Source of the DNA: Citromicrobium sp. UBA3494
GTDB lineage: Bacteria > Pseudomonadota > Alphaproteobacteria > Sphingomonadales > Sphingomonadaceae
Direction of reading: 5' to 3'
Assembly: GCA_002377695.1 (NCBI GenBank)
Contig: DFQH01000006.1
Span: forward strand, 1-64,000
Length of the DNA stretch: 64,000 nucleotides
Below are positions 25,862 through 34,729 of the stretch, in pieces (position 1 is the stretch's first letter; each line of letters starts with the position of its first letter). A model generated the notes under the pieces. That model was not told the origin of the DNA, did not search any database, and saw nothing but the letters and a program-made list of their open reading frames with translations. The position numbers and the translations under genes are program-made.

Positions 25862-27007
25862 ATGACCGGACAATTTCAGCTTTCAGACGACCAGCTCGCG
25901 ATCCAGGACATGGCGCAGCGGTTCACCGCCGACAACATCACGCCGCACGCGGGCAAGTGGGACGAGGAAAAGATCTTTCCCGTCGACACGATCAAGCAGA
26001 CCGCAGAGCTTGGCTTCGGCGCGATCTACGTGTCGGAGGAATCGGGCGGGATCGGCCTCGGCCGCCTCGAAGCTGCGCTGATCATGGAGGCGATGGCCTA
26101 TGGCTGCCCCACGACGAGCGCGTTCATCTCGATCCACAACATGGCCAGCTGGATGATCGACCGTTTCGGCGGCGCAGGGGTGAAGGAGAAGTACCTTCCC
26201 CAGCTGGTGACCATGGAAAAGCTCGCCTCCTACTGCCTCACCGAACCGGGCAGTGGGTCGGACGCGGCGGGCCTGAAGACGCAGGCCGTGCTGGATGGCG
26301 ACCACTATGTGCTCAACGGCACCAAGCAATTCATCTCGGGCGGCGGCGTCAACGATGTCTACGTCACCATGGTCCGCACGGGCGATCACAAGACCAAGGG
26401 CATCACCTGCCTGGTGGTCGACAAGGACACACCCGGCGTATCCTTCGGCGCGCCCGAGAAGAAGCTCGGCTGGAATGCCAGCCCGACCGCGCAGGTTATC
26501 TTCGAGGATGCGAAGGTGCCGGTGGAGAACCGCGTCGGCGACGAAGGCGAAGGCTTCCGCTTCGCGATGATGGGCCTCGACGGTGGCCGCCTGAACATCG
26601 GCGCCTGCTCGCTCGGCGGGGCGCAGCGCTGCCTCGACGAGGCGGTGAAGTACACCAAGGAACGCCAGCAGTTCGATCAGCAGATCGCGGACTTCCAGAA
26701 TACACAGTTCATGCTCGCCGACATGGCGACCGATCTGGAGGCGGCGCGCGCGCTGCTCTATCTCGCGGCGGCGAAGGTGACCGATAATGCGCCCGACAAG
26801 TCGCGCTTCTCCGCAATGGCCAAGCGGCTGGCGACCGACAACGGCTCCAAGGTCGTCAACGACGCGCTGCAGCTGTTCGGCGGCTACGGCTACCTCAAGG
26901 ATTACCCGATCGAACGCTACTGGCGCGACCTGCGCGTGCACTCGATCCTCGAAGGGACCAACCAGGTCATGCGGATGATCGTGGGCCGGGATCTGCTGCG
27001 GCAGTGA
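25862..27007 (+). CDS. Isobutyryl-CoA dehydrogenase-type acyl-CoA dehydrogenase
   Basis: This 381-aa FAD enzyme should oxidise isobutyryl-CoA to methacrylyl-CoA in valine catabolism. It shows the N-terminal helix domain, FAD/substrate motif YCLTEPGSGSDAAGLKT (about 120-136), the middle beta domain with KQFISGGG, and the C-terminal helical domain with the QLFGGYGYLKDYPIERYWRD signature (about 337-356) and EGTNQVMR. The ATG at 25862 matches family N-termini (LSDDQLAIQDMAQRF). Downstream genes for the next steps of the path support the isobutyryl assignment over short-chain or 2-methylbutyryl substrates. Confidence 0.92.
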   Translation: MTGQFQLSDDQLAIQDMAQRFTADNITPHAGKWDEEKIFPVDTIKQTAELGFGAIYVSEESGGIGLGRLEAALIMEAMAYGCPTTSAFISIHNMASWMIDRFGGAGVKEKYLPQLVTMEKLASYCLTEPGSGSDAAGLKTQAVLDGDHYVLNGTKQFISGGGVNDVYVTMVRTGDHKTKGITCLVVDKDTPGVSFGAPEKKLGWNASPTAQVIFEDAKVPVENRVGDEGEGFRFAMMGLDGGRLNIGACSLGGAQRCLDEAVKYTKERQQFDQQIADFQNTQFMLADMATDLEAARALLYLAAAKVTDNAPDKSRFSAMAKRLATDNGSKVVNDALQLFGGYGYLKDYPIERYWRDLRVHSILEGTNQVMRMIVGRDLLRQ

Positions 27008-27420
27008 GGTTGGTCACGATCTTTGCGGGTTATCTCTTGGCGGCAATCATTGCGACCTGTGTGTTTTTGGCAGGCGGAGCGGCACTGGACGACTTTAGCG
27101 TGATGGGCATCGGGGCCGGTGCCCGCATTTTTTCGTTCTTTATAATCTACGTTTTGATTCTGGCGGCACCGATTGCGCTGCCATCGATTCTTATCTCTGA
27201 GATGCTGAAGGTCCGCAGCCTTATTTTCTTCGGCGTCGCGGGTGCGCTGGCATCAGTCGTTCCCTTAGCTTTTCTTGCGGTTGATGGGATCAATGCGGTC
27301 CTGACGATCATCGGCGCATTGTTTGTCGCTTCGGGAGTGACCGCAGCAGTTTCCTACTGGTGGTTCGCTTGGAAGCTCTTCCCGCCCCATGTTGGTGGCG
27401 AGACAGGAAAAATTGGATAG
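27004..27420 (+). CDS. Small inner-membrane protein of unknown function
   Basis: This 138-aa protein begins with GTG overlapping the dehydrogenase stop (GTGA) and ends one base before the next gene's ATG, so it is read within the valine operon. Four hydrophobic segments are evident (about 4-25, 38-62, 70-92 and 97-120). No family or motif is recognised. The base composition is lower in GC and the codon use differs from the flanking enzymes, suggesting later insertion. Whether it has any link to valine metabolism is unknown. Confidence 0.65.
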   Translation: MRLVTIFAGYLLAAIIATCVFLAGGAALDDFSVMGIGAGARIFSFFIIYVLILAAPIALPSILISEMLKVRSLIFFGVAGALASVVPLAFLAVDGINAVLTIIGALFVASGVTAAVSYWWFAWKLFPPHVGGETGKIG

Positions 27421-27421
27421 C

Positions 27422-28471
27422 ATGACCGATCAACTCAACATCCACGCCCACCAGAACGTGGGCCACATCTCTCTCAATCGCCCCAAGGCGATCCACGCGC
27501 TGACCACCGAGATGTGCGTCGCCATGGCCGATGCACTGAGCGACTGGGCCGACCATGCCGGGATCGCGGCTGTCATTATCGACCATGCCGAGGGCCGCGG
27601 CTTCTGCGCAGGCGGCGATATCGCCATGCTGCGCAACTCGGCACTGAACGATCAGGGCAAGACGGGGCGCGAGTTCTTCCACGCGGAGTACCAGCTCAAC
27701 CACCAGCTGTTCACCTACAAGAAGCCGGTGGTCGCCTTCATGGACGGGATCACGATGGGCGGCGGGGTCGGCATCAGCCAGCCTGCGGCTTTTCGCGTCG
27801 CCACGGAGAACACCAAGTTCGCGATGCCCGAGACCGGCATCGGCCTGTTCCCGGACGTAGGCGGCGGCTGGTATCTCAGCCGCCTGCCCGGTCGCATCGG
27901 CCAATTCCTCGCGCTCACAGGCGCGCGGCTCGACGGGGCGGAGTGCCACGCCATCGGCCTCGCCACGCACTACATCGCGAGCGAAAAGCTGGCGCGGGTG
28001 AAGGCCGCGATCATCGACGATCCGGCCAATATCCAGGCGATCCTCGACGATGCGTCCGAAACCCCGCCGGAGGCACGCATCCTCGCCAATCGCGAGAACA
28101 TCGACCGGCTGTTCGCGGGTCGCACGCTGGAGGAGATCCTCGCCGCGCTCGAAGCCGACGATTCCGAATGGGCGGCGAAGGAGCTCAAGACGCTCCGCTC
28201 CAAGAGCCCGCAAAGCTGCAAGGTCGCGCTGCGGCAGCTAGCCGACAGCCTGACGCTGGGCAGCTTCGCCGACGAAATGCGGATGGAATACCGCATCGGC
28301 AGCCGCGTGCTGGTCAGCCACGATTTTGCCGAAGGCGTGCGCGCGGTGATCGTCGACAAGACCGGCGACCCGCAGTGGAACCCCGCCACGCCCCAAGGCG
28401 TAACCGACGAACGGATCGAGGCGATCTTCGCCGCCCTGCCCGAGGGCGAGGAGTGGACGCCGCTGACTTGA
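27422..28471 (+). CDS. 3-hydroxyisobutyryl-CoA hydrolase
   Basis: This 349-aa crotonase-superfamily enzyme releases CoA from 3-hydroxyisobutyryl-CoA in valine breakdown. The oxyanion-hole region FCAGGDIAMLR (about 61-71) and the MDGITMGGGVG motif (about 107-117) are present. The catalytic Glu lies in MPETGIGLFPDVGGGWYLSRL, the pattern that separates hydrolases of this type (about 350 residues) from shorter enoyl-CoA hydratases. The start at 27422 follows the membrane-protein stop by one base. The next gene is an enoyl-CoA hydratase, after an 85-bp palindromic repeat. Confidence 0.92.
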   Translation: MTDQLNIHAHQNVGHISLNRPKAIHALTTEMCVAMADALSDWADHAGIAAVIIDHAEGRGFCAGGDIAMLRNSALNDQGKTGREFFHAEYQLNHQLFTYKKPVVAFMDGITMGGGVGISQPAAFRVATENTKFAMPETGIGLFPDVGGGWYLSRLPGRIGQFLALTGARLDGAECHAIGLATHYIASEKLARVKAAIIDDPANIQAILDDASETPPEARILANRENIDRLFAGRTLEEILAALEADDSEWAAKELKTLRSKSPQSCKVALRQLADSLTLGSFADEMRMEYRIGSRVLVSHDFAEGVRAVIVDKTGDPQWNPATPQGVTDERIEAIFAALPEGEEWTPLT

Positions 28472-28494
28472 GATAGCGCGATTGCCTCCTTCCT

Positions 28495-28579
28495 CGTCAT
28501 TGCGAGCGGAGCGAAGCAATCCAGAGCGTATCGCGTCACGGCCCTGGATTGCCGCGTCGCTTCGCTCCTCGCAATGACG
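28495..28579. repeat. 85-bp palindromic intergenic repeat, copy 1
   Basis: The element begins CGTCATTGCGAG and ends CTCGCAATGACG, with inner arms AGCGAAGCAATCCAG and CTGGATTGC...GCTTCGCT. It matches the copy at 30409 in length and outer arms. Elements of this 'cattgcgag' type are scattered in many proteobacterial genomes. This one supplies an accidental ATG upstream of the hydratase gene. Confidence 0.85.
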
Positions 28580-28594
28580 AATACGGAGAGACAA

Positions 28595-29377
28595 TTGCCC
28601 TACGAAACCATCACCACCGAGACCGACGGTGCCGTCACCACCATCACGCTCAACCGCCCGCAGGCGCTCAACGCGCTCTCCAGCGTGGTGCTCGACGAGC
28701 TGATCGATGCCTTTTCCGCCTACCAGAACGACGACAGCCAGCTGTGCGCGATCCTGACCGGCTCGGGCGACAAGGCCTTCGCCGCGGGTGCGGACATCAA
28801 GGAAATGTCGGACAAGGACGCGGCGGATTTCTATCTGCAGGATTTCTTCGCCAAGTGGACCAGCCACATCGTCGAAGCGGTACGCAAGCCGTGGATCGCC
28901 GCGGTCAACGGCTTCGCGCTGGGCGGCGGATGCGAGCTCGCCATGATGGCCGACTTCATCATCGCCAGCGACAAGGCCAAGTTCGGCCAGCCCGAGATCA
29001 AGCTGGGCGTCGCGCCTGGCATGGGCGGATCGCAGCGGCTCACCCGCGCGGTCGGCAAGGCAAAGGCGATGGAAATGTGCCTGACGGGCCGGATGATGGA
29101 CGCCGAGGAAGCCGAGCGCAGCGGCCTCGTCGCGCGCGTCGTGCCGCATGACACGCTGATGGAGGAAGCCCGCACCACCGCCGCCACCATCGCCGGAATG
29201 CCGCCGATGGCCGCGATGGTGAACAAGGAAATGGTCAACGCCGCCTACGAAACCTTCCTCGGCCAGGGCCTGCTGCACGAACGCCGCCTGTTCCAGATCC
29301 TCACCGCGACCGAGGACAAGGCTGAGGGCATGAAGGCCTTCATCGAGAAACGCGACGGGCAGTGGAAGGGGCGGTAA
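28595..29377 (+). CDS. Enoyl-CoA hydratase (valine pathway)
   Basis: This 260-aa crotonase hydrates enoyl-CoA, here presumably methacrylyl-CoA to 3-hydroxyisobutyryl-CoA. The oxyanion motif [10 protein letters not shown] (about 60-69), the [13 protein letters not shown] motif (about 105-117) and the catalytic Glu in [15 protein letters not shown] are all seen. The start is taken as TTG at 28595: GGAG stands six bases before it, and the product then has the usual length. The ATG at 28574 lies inside the palindromic repeat and would add seven unrelated residues. Between hydrolase and mmsB genes, its place in valine degradation is well supported. Confidence 0.92.
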   Translation: MPYETITTETDGAVTTITLNRPQALNALSSVVLDELIDAFSAYQNDDSQLCAILTGSGDKAFAAGADIKEMSDKDAADFYLQDFFAKWTSHIVEAVRKPWIAAVNGFALGGGCELAMMADFIIASDKAKFGQPEIKLGVAPGMGGSQRLTRAVGKAKAMEMCLTGRMMDAEEAERSGLVARVVPHDTLMEEARTTAATIAGMPPMAAMVNKEMVNAAYETFLGQGLLHERRLFQILTATEDKAEGMKAFIEKRDGQWKGR

Positions 29378-29385
29378 CCCCCTTA

Positions 29386-29516
29386 GCCCTCTCCCCGTGC
29401 GGGGAGAGGGTTGGGAGAGGGGCCTACAAGCCATCGGCCTAGGATCGCCCCTCTCCAACTTCGGCTAGCGAGCAGGCTCGCAAGCCTGCGTATCCTCTCC
29501 CCGCACGGGGAGAGGG
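29386..29516. repeat. GC-rich compound palindromic repeat, copy 1
   Basis: CCCTCTCCCCGTGCGGGGAGAGGG stands at one end and CCTCTCCCCGCACGGGGAGAGGG at the other, with GGGAGAGGGG / CCCCTCTCC arms and a GCTAGCGAGCAGGCTCGC hairpin between. The whole is self-complementary at several scales. A related element with other arms lies at 34219. Confidence 0.75.
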
Positions 29517-29532
29517 CAATTGGAGAGATGCT

Positions 29533-30405
29533 ATGAAAATCGCCTTTATCGGCCTCGGCAACATGGGCGGCGGGATGGCCGCGAACCTGGTCAAGAACGG
29601 CCACGACGTGCGCGCGTTCGACCTTTCCGAAGATGCGCTCGCGAAAGCCAAATCTAACGGCTGCGAGACCTTCACCGATGCCAAGGAAGCGGTGCAGGGC
29701 GTCGAGGCGGTGGTCTCGATGCTGCCCAATGGCGGAATCGTGAAGTCGGTCTATTCGGACAGCGTGATCGGCCATGCGCCCGAGGGCGCGGCGCTGCTCG
29801 ACTGCTCGACCATCGATGTCGCCACCGCCAAGGAAGTGACCGAAATGGCCACCGCCAAGGGCTACAAGATGGTCGACGCGCCGGTCAGCGGCGGGATCGC
29901 GGCAGCGGATGGCGGCACGCTGACCTTCATGGTCGGCGGCAGCGAAGAGGCCTTCGCGGCGGCCAAGCCGATCCTCGAAAGCATGGGCAAGGCCGTGATC
30001 CATGCGGGCGATGCAGGCGCGGGCCAGACTGCCAAGATCTGTAACAACATGCTGCTCGCGATCTCGATGATCGGCGTTTCCGAGGCGATGCAGATGGCGC
30101 AGAAACTCGGCCTCGATCCGCAGAAGTTTTACGAAATCAGCTCGCAGTCGAGCGGCTATTGCTGGTCATTGAACGCCTATACTCCGCTGCCGGGCGTGGG
30201 CGTCGAAAGCCCCGCCGACAAGGACTACCAGGGCGGCTTCGCGACCGCGCTGATGCTCAAGGACCTGCGCCTCGCGATGGCTGCGGCTGAAGAGGTCGAT
30301 GCGGGCGTGCCGCTGGGTGCACGCGCGGCGAGCCTGTACGAGGATTTCTCGGGCGCGGGCAATGACGGGCTCGATTTCTCGGCGATCATCAAGACCTATA
30401 AGTAA
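29533..30405 (+). CDS. mmsB: 3-hydroxyisobutyrate dehydrogenase
   Basis: This 290-aa NAD-dependent enzyme oxidises 3-hydroxyisobutyrate to methylmalonate semialdehyde, the MmsA substrate. The N-terminal Rossmann site is GLGNMGGGMAANL (about 7-19), followed by DCSTID, the substrate motif DAPVSGGIAAADGGTL (about 117-132) and catalytic Lys in GAGQTAKICNNML (about 163-175). The length is standard. The ATG at 29533 follows GGAGAG. It closes the valine cluster and is followed by an 85-bp repeat. Related beta-hydroxyacid dehydrogenases exist, but the context settles the call. Confidence 0.95.
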   Translation: MKIAFIGLGNMGGGMAANLVKNGHDVRAFDLSEDALAKAKSNGCETFTDAKEAVQGVEAVVSMLPNGGIVKSVYSDSVIGHAPEGAALLDCSTIDVATAKEVTEMATAKGYKMVDAPVSGGIAAADGGTLTFMVGGSEEAFAAAKPILESMGKAVIHAGDAGAGQTAKICNNMLLAISMIGVSEAMQMAQKLGLDPQKFYEISSQSSGYCWSLNAYTPLPGVGVESPADKDYQGGFATALMLKDLRLAMAAAEEVDAGVPLGARAASLYEDFSGAGNDGLDFSAIIKTYK

Positions 30406-30408
30406 ACC

Positions 30409-30493
30409 CGTCATTGCGAGCGTAGCGAAGCAATCCAGAGCGTCGCGCGACCAATTTCTGGATTGCCGCGCGGCTTTGCCGCTCGCAATGACG
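30409..30493. repeat. 85-bp palindromic intergenic repeat, copy 2
   Basis: This has the same length and end arms (CGTCATTGCGAG...CTCGCAATGACG) as the copy at 28495, with a diverged centre. It fills almost exactly the gap between the convergent mmsB and Nmad3-like genes, where it could act as a bidirectional transcript end. Confidence 0.85.
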
Positions 30494-30494
30494 A

Positions 30495-31226
30495 TCAGTG
30501 GTGGATTTGCGCGATCACCCGCGCGAGCCATTCGCGCGGGGCTGTGCGCCTGCCAACATCCGCAACGAATTCTTGCCCGCGGCTGACCGCGATCAGACGT
30601 TCTCGCTCGGCCCAGCGCCAATCGGCATCATGATACGAGAGGTCGCCGCGCCGCAGCCACTTCGGACGCACCCACCGGCTGAGCGCTTCGCCCGGCGCCG
30701 TCAGCCGCAGCGCGTCTGACGCGCGCGCCGCCATGCACCCCGGCCCGACATAGAGCGTGTCGTTCGCCCCGTGCAGGCCCAGCGCGTGGGGATGGCCCAG
30801 CGCCGCGTACTCGGCACGCTCCGCTTCATCGCATGCGGTCAGTTGGATCACCTGCTCGACTTCGAGGTATCCGAAGATCCGGTGATGCGCGCCATGCCCC
30901 TCACCATCGAAGCGCCCGAAGAACACGAACACATCGCCCCGCCCCACGCCGTGGTTGGCGAGGTGCGTCTGCGCCGCGCCGACCTGCCCGAAAATGCAGC
31001 GGCGATCGCTCGTGAACATCGGATCGTGGTGGCAGAGGCTGTCCGCGCCATACGCGCCCCTGCTCGCCCGTGCGGCATGCTCGCCCAGGCCCAGGTCGCC
31101 GTAGGTCGTCCTCGCGATCCGCTTGCTGTCCGGAATCGGCAGCGAGACCGGGCGACCATCCACGATCGGCGAAGAGCCGCCGCCCGATCCGCTGTCGAAG
31201 CCCTTGCGGCTGAAGACGATCTTCAT
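30495..31226 (-). CDS. Nmad3-like protein (nucleotide-modification-associated domain 3)
   Basis: This 243-aa protein begins MKIVFSRKGFDSGSGGGSSPI, then D-G-R-P-V-S-L-P-I-P, which I recognise as the start of the Nmad3 family, predicted from gene context to work with modified or salvaged bases in phages and bacteria; no activity is established. Conserved-looking features are a CHHDP motif near residue 65, an FGQVGAAQTHL segment and a VGPGCMAA segment. The gene begins 12 bases after gcvPB and is probably the last gene of that unit. There is no signal peptide. The family call is from motif memory and should be checked by profile search. Confidence 0.7.
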   Translation of the reverse strand: MKIVFSRKGFDSGSGGGSSPIVDGRPVSLPIPDSKRIARTTYGDLGLGEHAARASRGAYGADSLCHHDPMFTSDRRCIFGQVGAAQTHLANHGVGRGDVFVFFGRFDGEGHGAHHRIFGYLEVEQVIQLTACDEAERAEYAALGHPHALGLHGANDTLYVGPGCMAARASDALRLTAPGEALSRWVRPKWLRRGDLSYHDADWRWAERERLIAVSRGQEFVADVGRRTAPREWLARVIAQIHH

Positions 31227-31238
31227 GCCGCGCGAACG

Positions 31239-32840
31239 CTACTGCCCGCCGATTTCGCTCGGCACCGGCTTGCCTGCGGGGGCCAGCTCGCCCTCCCACG
31301 CCAGCACCGGCTTGCGCGCCGCCTGCGTTTCATCGAGCCGACGGCGCGGCGCGAAGTAGGGCGCGGCCTTCAGGCTCTCGTCGCCAGCCCTCGCCCGCTC
31401 CGCAACCGAGCGCAGCGCGGCGATGAACTGGTCGAGCCCCGCCTTGCTCTCGGTCTCGGTCGGCTCGATCAGCATCGCGCCATGGACCACCAGCGGGAAA
31501 TACATGGTCATCGGATGGAAACCCTCGTCGATCAGCGCCTTGGCGAGGTCGAGCGTGGAAATATCCGCGGCAAAACCTTCGTCTCCGAACAGCGCCTCGT
31601 GCATGCAGGGGCCGCTCTCGCCGTAGGGCGCGAAGAGCAGATCGTCGAGCGAGCGCAGGATGTAGTTGGCGTTGAGCACCGCGTCTTCCGCCACCTGCGC
31701 CAGCCCGTCCGCCCCGTGGCTGAGCATGTAGGCCAGCGCACGGGTGAACATGCCCATCTGGCCGTGGAAGGCGGTCATCCGCCCGAAGGCGTCCGAATGG
31801 CCCCATTCGCCGGCGTTCTCTTCTTCCACCAGATGCACCGTGCCGTCCTCACCCTTCGCGGTGAAGGGCAGCGGGGCGTAGGGCGAGAGCGCTTCGGACA
31901 GCACCACCGGGCCGCTGCCCGGCCCGCCGCCGCCGTGCGGGGTGGAGAAGGTCTTGTGCAGGTTGATGTGCATCGCGTCGACGCCAAGGTCGCCCGGGCG
32001 CACCTTGCCGACGATCGCGTTGAAATTCGCCCCGTCGCAGTAGACGAAGCCGCCCGCTGCGTGGACCGCGTCGGAAATCGCCTTCATGTCGCGTTCGAAC
32101 AGGCCGCAGGTGTTCGGGTTGGTGATCATCACCGCCGCGACATCGGGGCCGAGGCGCGCCTTCAGCTTTTCCAGATCGACGCGACCCTCGGCGGTGGCGG
32201 GAATATCCTCCACTTCGTAGCCCGCGAAGGCGGCGGTGGCGGGGTTGGTGCCGTGCGCGCTTTCGGGCACCAGCACGACCTTGCGCGCATCGCCGCGCGC
32301 TTCCAGCGCGGCGCGGATGCACAGGATGCCGCACAGCTCGCCATGCGCGCCCGCCTTGGGACTCATCGCAACCGAGTGCATGCCCGTAAGCGTGACCAGC
32401 CAGTTGGCCAGTTCGCTGACAACTTCCAGCGCGCCGCGCACCGTATCCGCAGGTTGCAGCGGGTGCACGTCGGCGAAGCCGGGCATGCGCGCCACCTTCT
32501 CGTTCAGCCGGGGATTGTGCTTCATCGTACACGACCCGAGCGGGAAGAGGCCGAGGTCGATCGCGTAGTTCTGGCGGCTGAGGCGCGTGTAATGACGCAC
32601 CGCTTCAGGTTCGGCGAGGCCGGGCAAGCCGATCGCTCCGCTCCGCTCCATCCCCCCGAGGCGGTTGGAGGTATTCTCCGGCACCGGCGGCAGGTCGACC
32701 CCGGTTGTGCCGGTCCGCCCAATCTCGAAGATCAGCGGTTCTTCCAGCATCAGCGCGCGGTTGCCGGTGGTGGTGGGGCTTTCGCCGTCTCCGGTTACGG
32801 GCGCACTGGGCTTCCAGCCCGACTTGTTGGGCGCGTTCAT
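31239..32840 (-). CDS. gcvPB: Glycine dehydrogenase (decarboxylating) subunit 2
   Basis: This 533-aa PLP-binding half of the glycine cleavage P-protein decarboxylates glycine and passes the aminomethyl group to lipoyl-GcvH. The PLP lysine lies in [20 protein letters not shown] (about 290-310), preceded by NPNTCG and YCDGANFNA blocks. The protein begins at ATG 32840, overlapping the gcvPA stop by ATGA; a longer frame upstream only shadows gcvPA. Two-subunit P-proteins are normal in alphaproteobacteria. It is the fourth gene of the riboswitch-led operon. Confidence 0.96.
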   Translation of the reverse strand: MNAPNKSGWKPSAPVTGDGESPTTTGNRALMLEEPLIFEIGRTGTTGVDLPPVPENTSNRLGGMERSGAIGLPGLAEPEAVRHYTRLSRQNYAIDLGLFPLGSCTMKHNPRLNEKVARMPGFADVHPLQPADTVRGALEVVSELANWLVTLTGMHSVAMSPKAGAHGELCGILCIRAALEARGDARKVVLVPESAHGTNPATAAFAGYEVEDIPATAEGRVDLEKLKARLGPDVAAVMITNPNTCGLFERDMKAISDAVHAAGGFVYCDGANFNAIVGKVRPGDLGVDAMHINLHKTFSTPHGGGGPGSGPVVLSEALSPYAPLPFTAKGEDGTVHLVEEENAGEWGHSDAFGRMTAFHGQMGMFTRALAYMLSHGADGLAQVAEDAVLNANYILRSLDDLLFAPYGESGPCMHEALFGDEGFAADISTLDLAKALIDEGFHPMTMYFPLVVHGAMLIEPTETESKAGLDQFIAALRSVAERARAGDESLKAAPYFAPRRRLDETQAARKPVLAWEGELAPAGKPVPSEIGGQ

Positions 32841-34204
32841 GCCAGCACCTCCTTCAGGGCAGCGCAGAGGGCGTCGATATCCTCCTCGCTGGTGGTTTCG
32901 GTGAGCGTGACGAGCAGCCCGTCCGACAGGTCGTCCGCATCCGGATAGAGGCGCCCGAGCGATACGCCCGCGAGGATGCCGTCCTGGGCCAGCTTGCGCA
33001 CCACTTCGCGCGCGTCCTGTCCCAGCCGGATCGTGAATTCGTTGAAGAAATGATCGTTCAGCACGGTGACGCCGGGCACCTGCGCCAGCTTGTCCGCCGC
33101 GATGCAGGCAAGGCGATGGTTCTCCGCCGCCAGCCGCCGCAGCCCTTCCTCGCCCAGCAGCGTCATATGGACGTTGAAGGCGAGCGCGCACAGCCCGCTA
33201 TTGGTGCAGATATTGCTGGTCGCCTTCTCGCGCCGGATATGCTGCTCGCGGGTGGAGAGCGTCAGCACGTAGCCGCGCTTGCCCTCGGCATCGGTGGTTT
33301 CGCCACAAAGCCTCCCGGGCATCATGCGCACGTGTTTCTGGTCGCGGACCGCGAACAGGCCGAGGTAGGGCCCGCCGAATTGGAGCCCGACGCCCAGCGC
33401 CTGCCCTTCCCCCACCACGATATCCGCGCCCATCTCGCCGGGCGATTTGATCGCACCGAGCGCCACGGGCTCCAGATTGACCGCGATCACCAGGGCGCCC
33501 TTGGCGTGCGCGGCCTCGGTGATTTTCTCGAGGTCGCACAGGCGCCCGAGGATGTCCGGGTACTGGACCACGACGCACGACGTATCCTCGTCGATCCGGC
33601 TCACCAGACCATTGACATCGGGGCTTGCCCGCATCGTGGGCAGCGCATCGGCGATCTTGTCCTCGGTGAACTTCGCCATGGTCCGGATGACCTCCGCATA
33701 ATGCGGGTGCAGCGCGCCCGAGAGGACGACCTTCTTGCGCTTGCCGCGCGCGATCCGCCCCGCCATCGCAATCGCTTCCCAGCACGCGGTCGAGCCATCG
33801 TACATCGAGGCATTGGCCACCGCGCAGCCATAGAGGCGCGCGACCTGGCTCTGGAACTCGAACAGCATCTGCAGCGTGCCCTGCGCGATTTCCGGCTGAT
33901 AGGGCGTGTAGGCCGTCAGGAACTCGCCGCGCTGGATGATGTGATCGACGCTGGCCGGAACATGGTGGCGATAGGCGCCCGCGCCGAGGAAGAACGGCGC
34001 GTCTGCTGCCGCGAGGTTCTTCTTGGAGAGCGCGCGCATGTGCCGCTCCACCGCCATCTCGCTGGCGTGCATCGGCAGGTCGTGGATCGGGCCGTCGAGC
34101 CGGGCCTCTGGTGGCACATCGACGAACAGGTCGTCGATGCTGGACGCACCGATCTTGGCCAGCATTTCGCCGCGGTCGGCATCGGTCAGGGGGAGGTAGC
34201 GCAT
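32837..34204 (-). CDS. gcvPA: Glycine dehydrogenase (decarboxylating) subunit 1
   Basis: This 455-aa subunit forms the P-protein with GcvPB. Family marks seen are the [14 protein letters not shown] start, [18 protein letters not shown] (about 72-89), [16 protein letters not shown] (about 100-115) and the [10 protein letters not shown] segment. The ATG at 34204 follows GGAG at six bases; a GTG five codons upstream is less likely. A GC-rich palindromic repeat separates it from gcvH, so mRNA processing between the two is possible. Confidence 0.95.
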   Translation of the reverse strand: MRYLPLTDADRGEMLAKIGASSIDDLFVDVPPEARLDGPIHDLPMHASEMAVERHMRALSKKNLAAADAPFFLGAGAYRHHVPASVDHIIQRGEFLTAYTPYQPEIAQGTLQMLFEFQSQVARLYGCAVANASMYDGSTACWEAIAMAGRIARGKRKKVVLSGALHPHYAEVIRTMAKFTEDKIADALPTMRASPDVNGLVSRIDEDTSCVVVQYPDILGRLCDLEKITEAAHAKGALVIAVNLEPVALGAIKSPGEMGADIVVGEGQALGVGLQFGGPYLGLFAVRDQKHVRMMPGRLCGETTDAEGKRGYVLTLSTREQHIRREKATSNICTNSGLCALAFNVHMTLLGEEGLRRLAAENHRLACIAADKLAQVPGVTVLNDHFFNEFTIRLGQDAREVVRKLAQDGILAGVSLGRLYPDADDLSDGLLVTLTETTSEEDIDALCAALKEVLA

Positions 34205-34218
34205 AATTTCTCCAGTCA

Positions 34219-34344
34219 CCCCCTCCCCTTCAGGGGAGGGGCAGTGAGACTTGGCGATGCGAAGCAGCGCCTAGTCGCAGCGGGGTGGGGCCAGTCGCAC
34301 GACGAAGCCCCACCCCCCAACCCCCTCCCCTGAAGGGGAGGGGG
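34219..34344. repeat. GC-rich compound palindromic repeat, copy 2
   Basis: The outer arms CCCCTCCCCTTCAGGGGAGGGG and CCCCTCCCCTGAAGGGGAGGGG are each self-complementary, and inner arms GGGGTGGGGC/GCCCCACCCC also pair. It lies between gcvH and gcvPA inside the operon. It is of the same design as the element at 29386 but with a different arm sequence. Confidence 0.75.
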
Positions 34345-34353
34345 CTTCAGGCA

Positions 34354-34725
34354 TCAAAGCCCCTCGACAAAACTCTTGTAGGCGGCTTCGTCCATCAGGC
34401 CTTCGAGCTCGCTTTCGTCGGCGACGGTCAGCTTGAAGAACCAGCCGTCTTCCTCGGGCGAGGAGTTGACCAGCGAGGGGTCGTCCTCGAGCGCGGAATT
34501 GCTCTCGATCACGGTGCCGGTGATCGGGGCGTAGACGTCGCTCGCCGCTTTCACGGATTCGACGACCGCCGCATCCTTGCTCTTTTCCAGCTCGGCGCCT
34601 TCCTCGGGCAGTTCGACGAACACGATGTCGCCGAGCTGCTCCTGCGCATATTCGGTGATACCGACGGTGGCGGCTTCGCCTTCGACTTCGATCCACTCGT
34701 GATCTTCGGTGTAGTAACGGGACAT
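34354..34725 (-). CDS. gcvH: Glycine cleavage system H protein
   Basis: This 123-aa lipoyl carrier shuttles the aminomethyl group from P to T protein and electrons to the L protein. The lipoylated residue is Lys59 in [12 protein letters not shown]. The start [11 protein letters not shown] and the length are standard. The ATG lies four bases after the gcvT stop. The L protein gene is not in this unit, as usual. Confidence 0.97.
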   Translation of the reverse strand: MSRYYTEDHEWIEVEGEAATVGITEYAQEQLGDIVFVELPEEGAELEKSKDAAVVESVKAASDVYAPITGTVIESNSALEDDPSLVNSSPEEDGWFFKLTVADESELEGLMDEAAYKSFVEGL

Positions 34726-34729
34726 TTGC

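Noticed and set aside
30771..34333. Two long plus-strand frames opposite the gcvP genes
   Set aside because: Both are mirror frames of conserved gcvPA and gcvPB.
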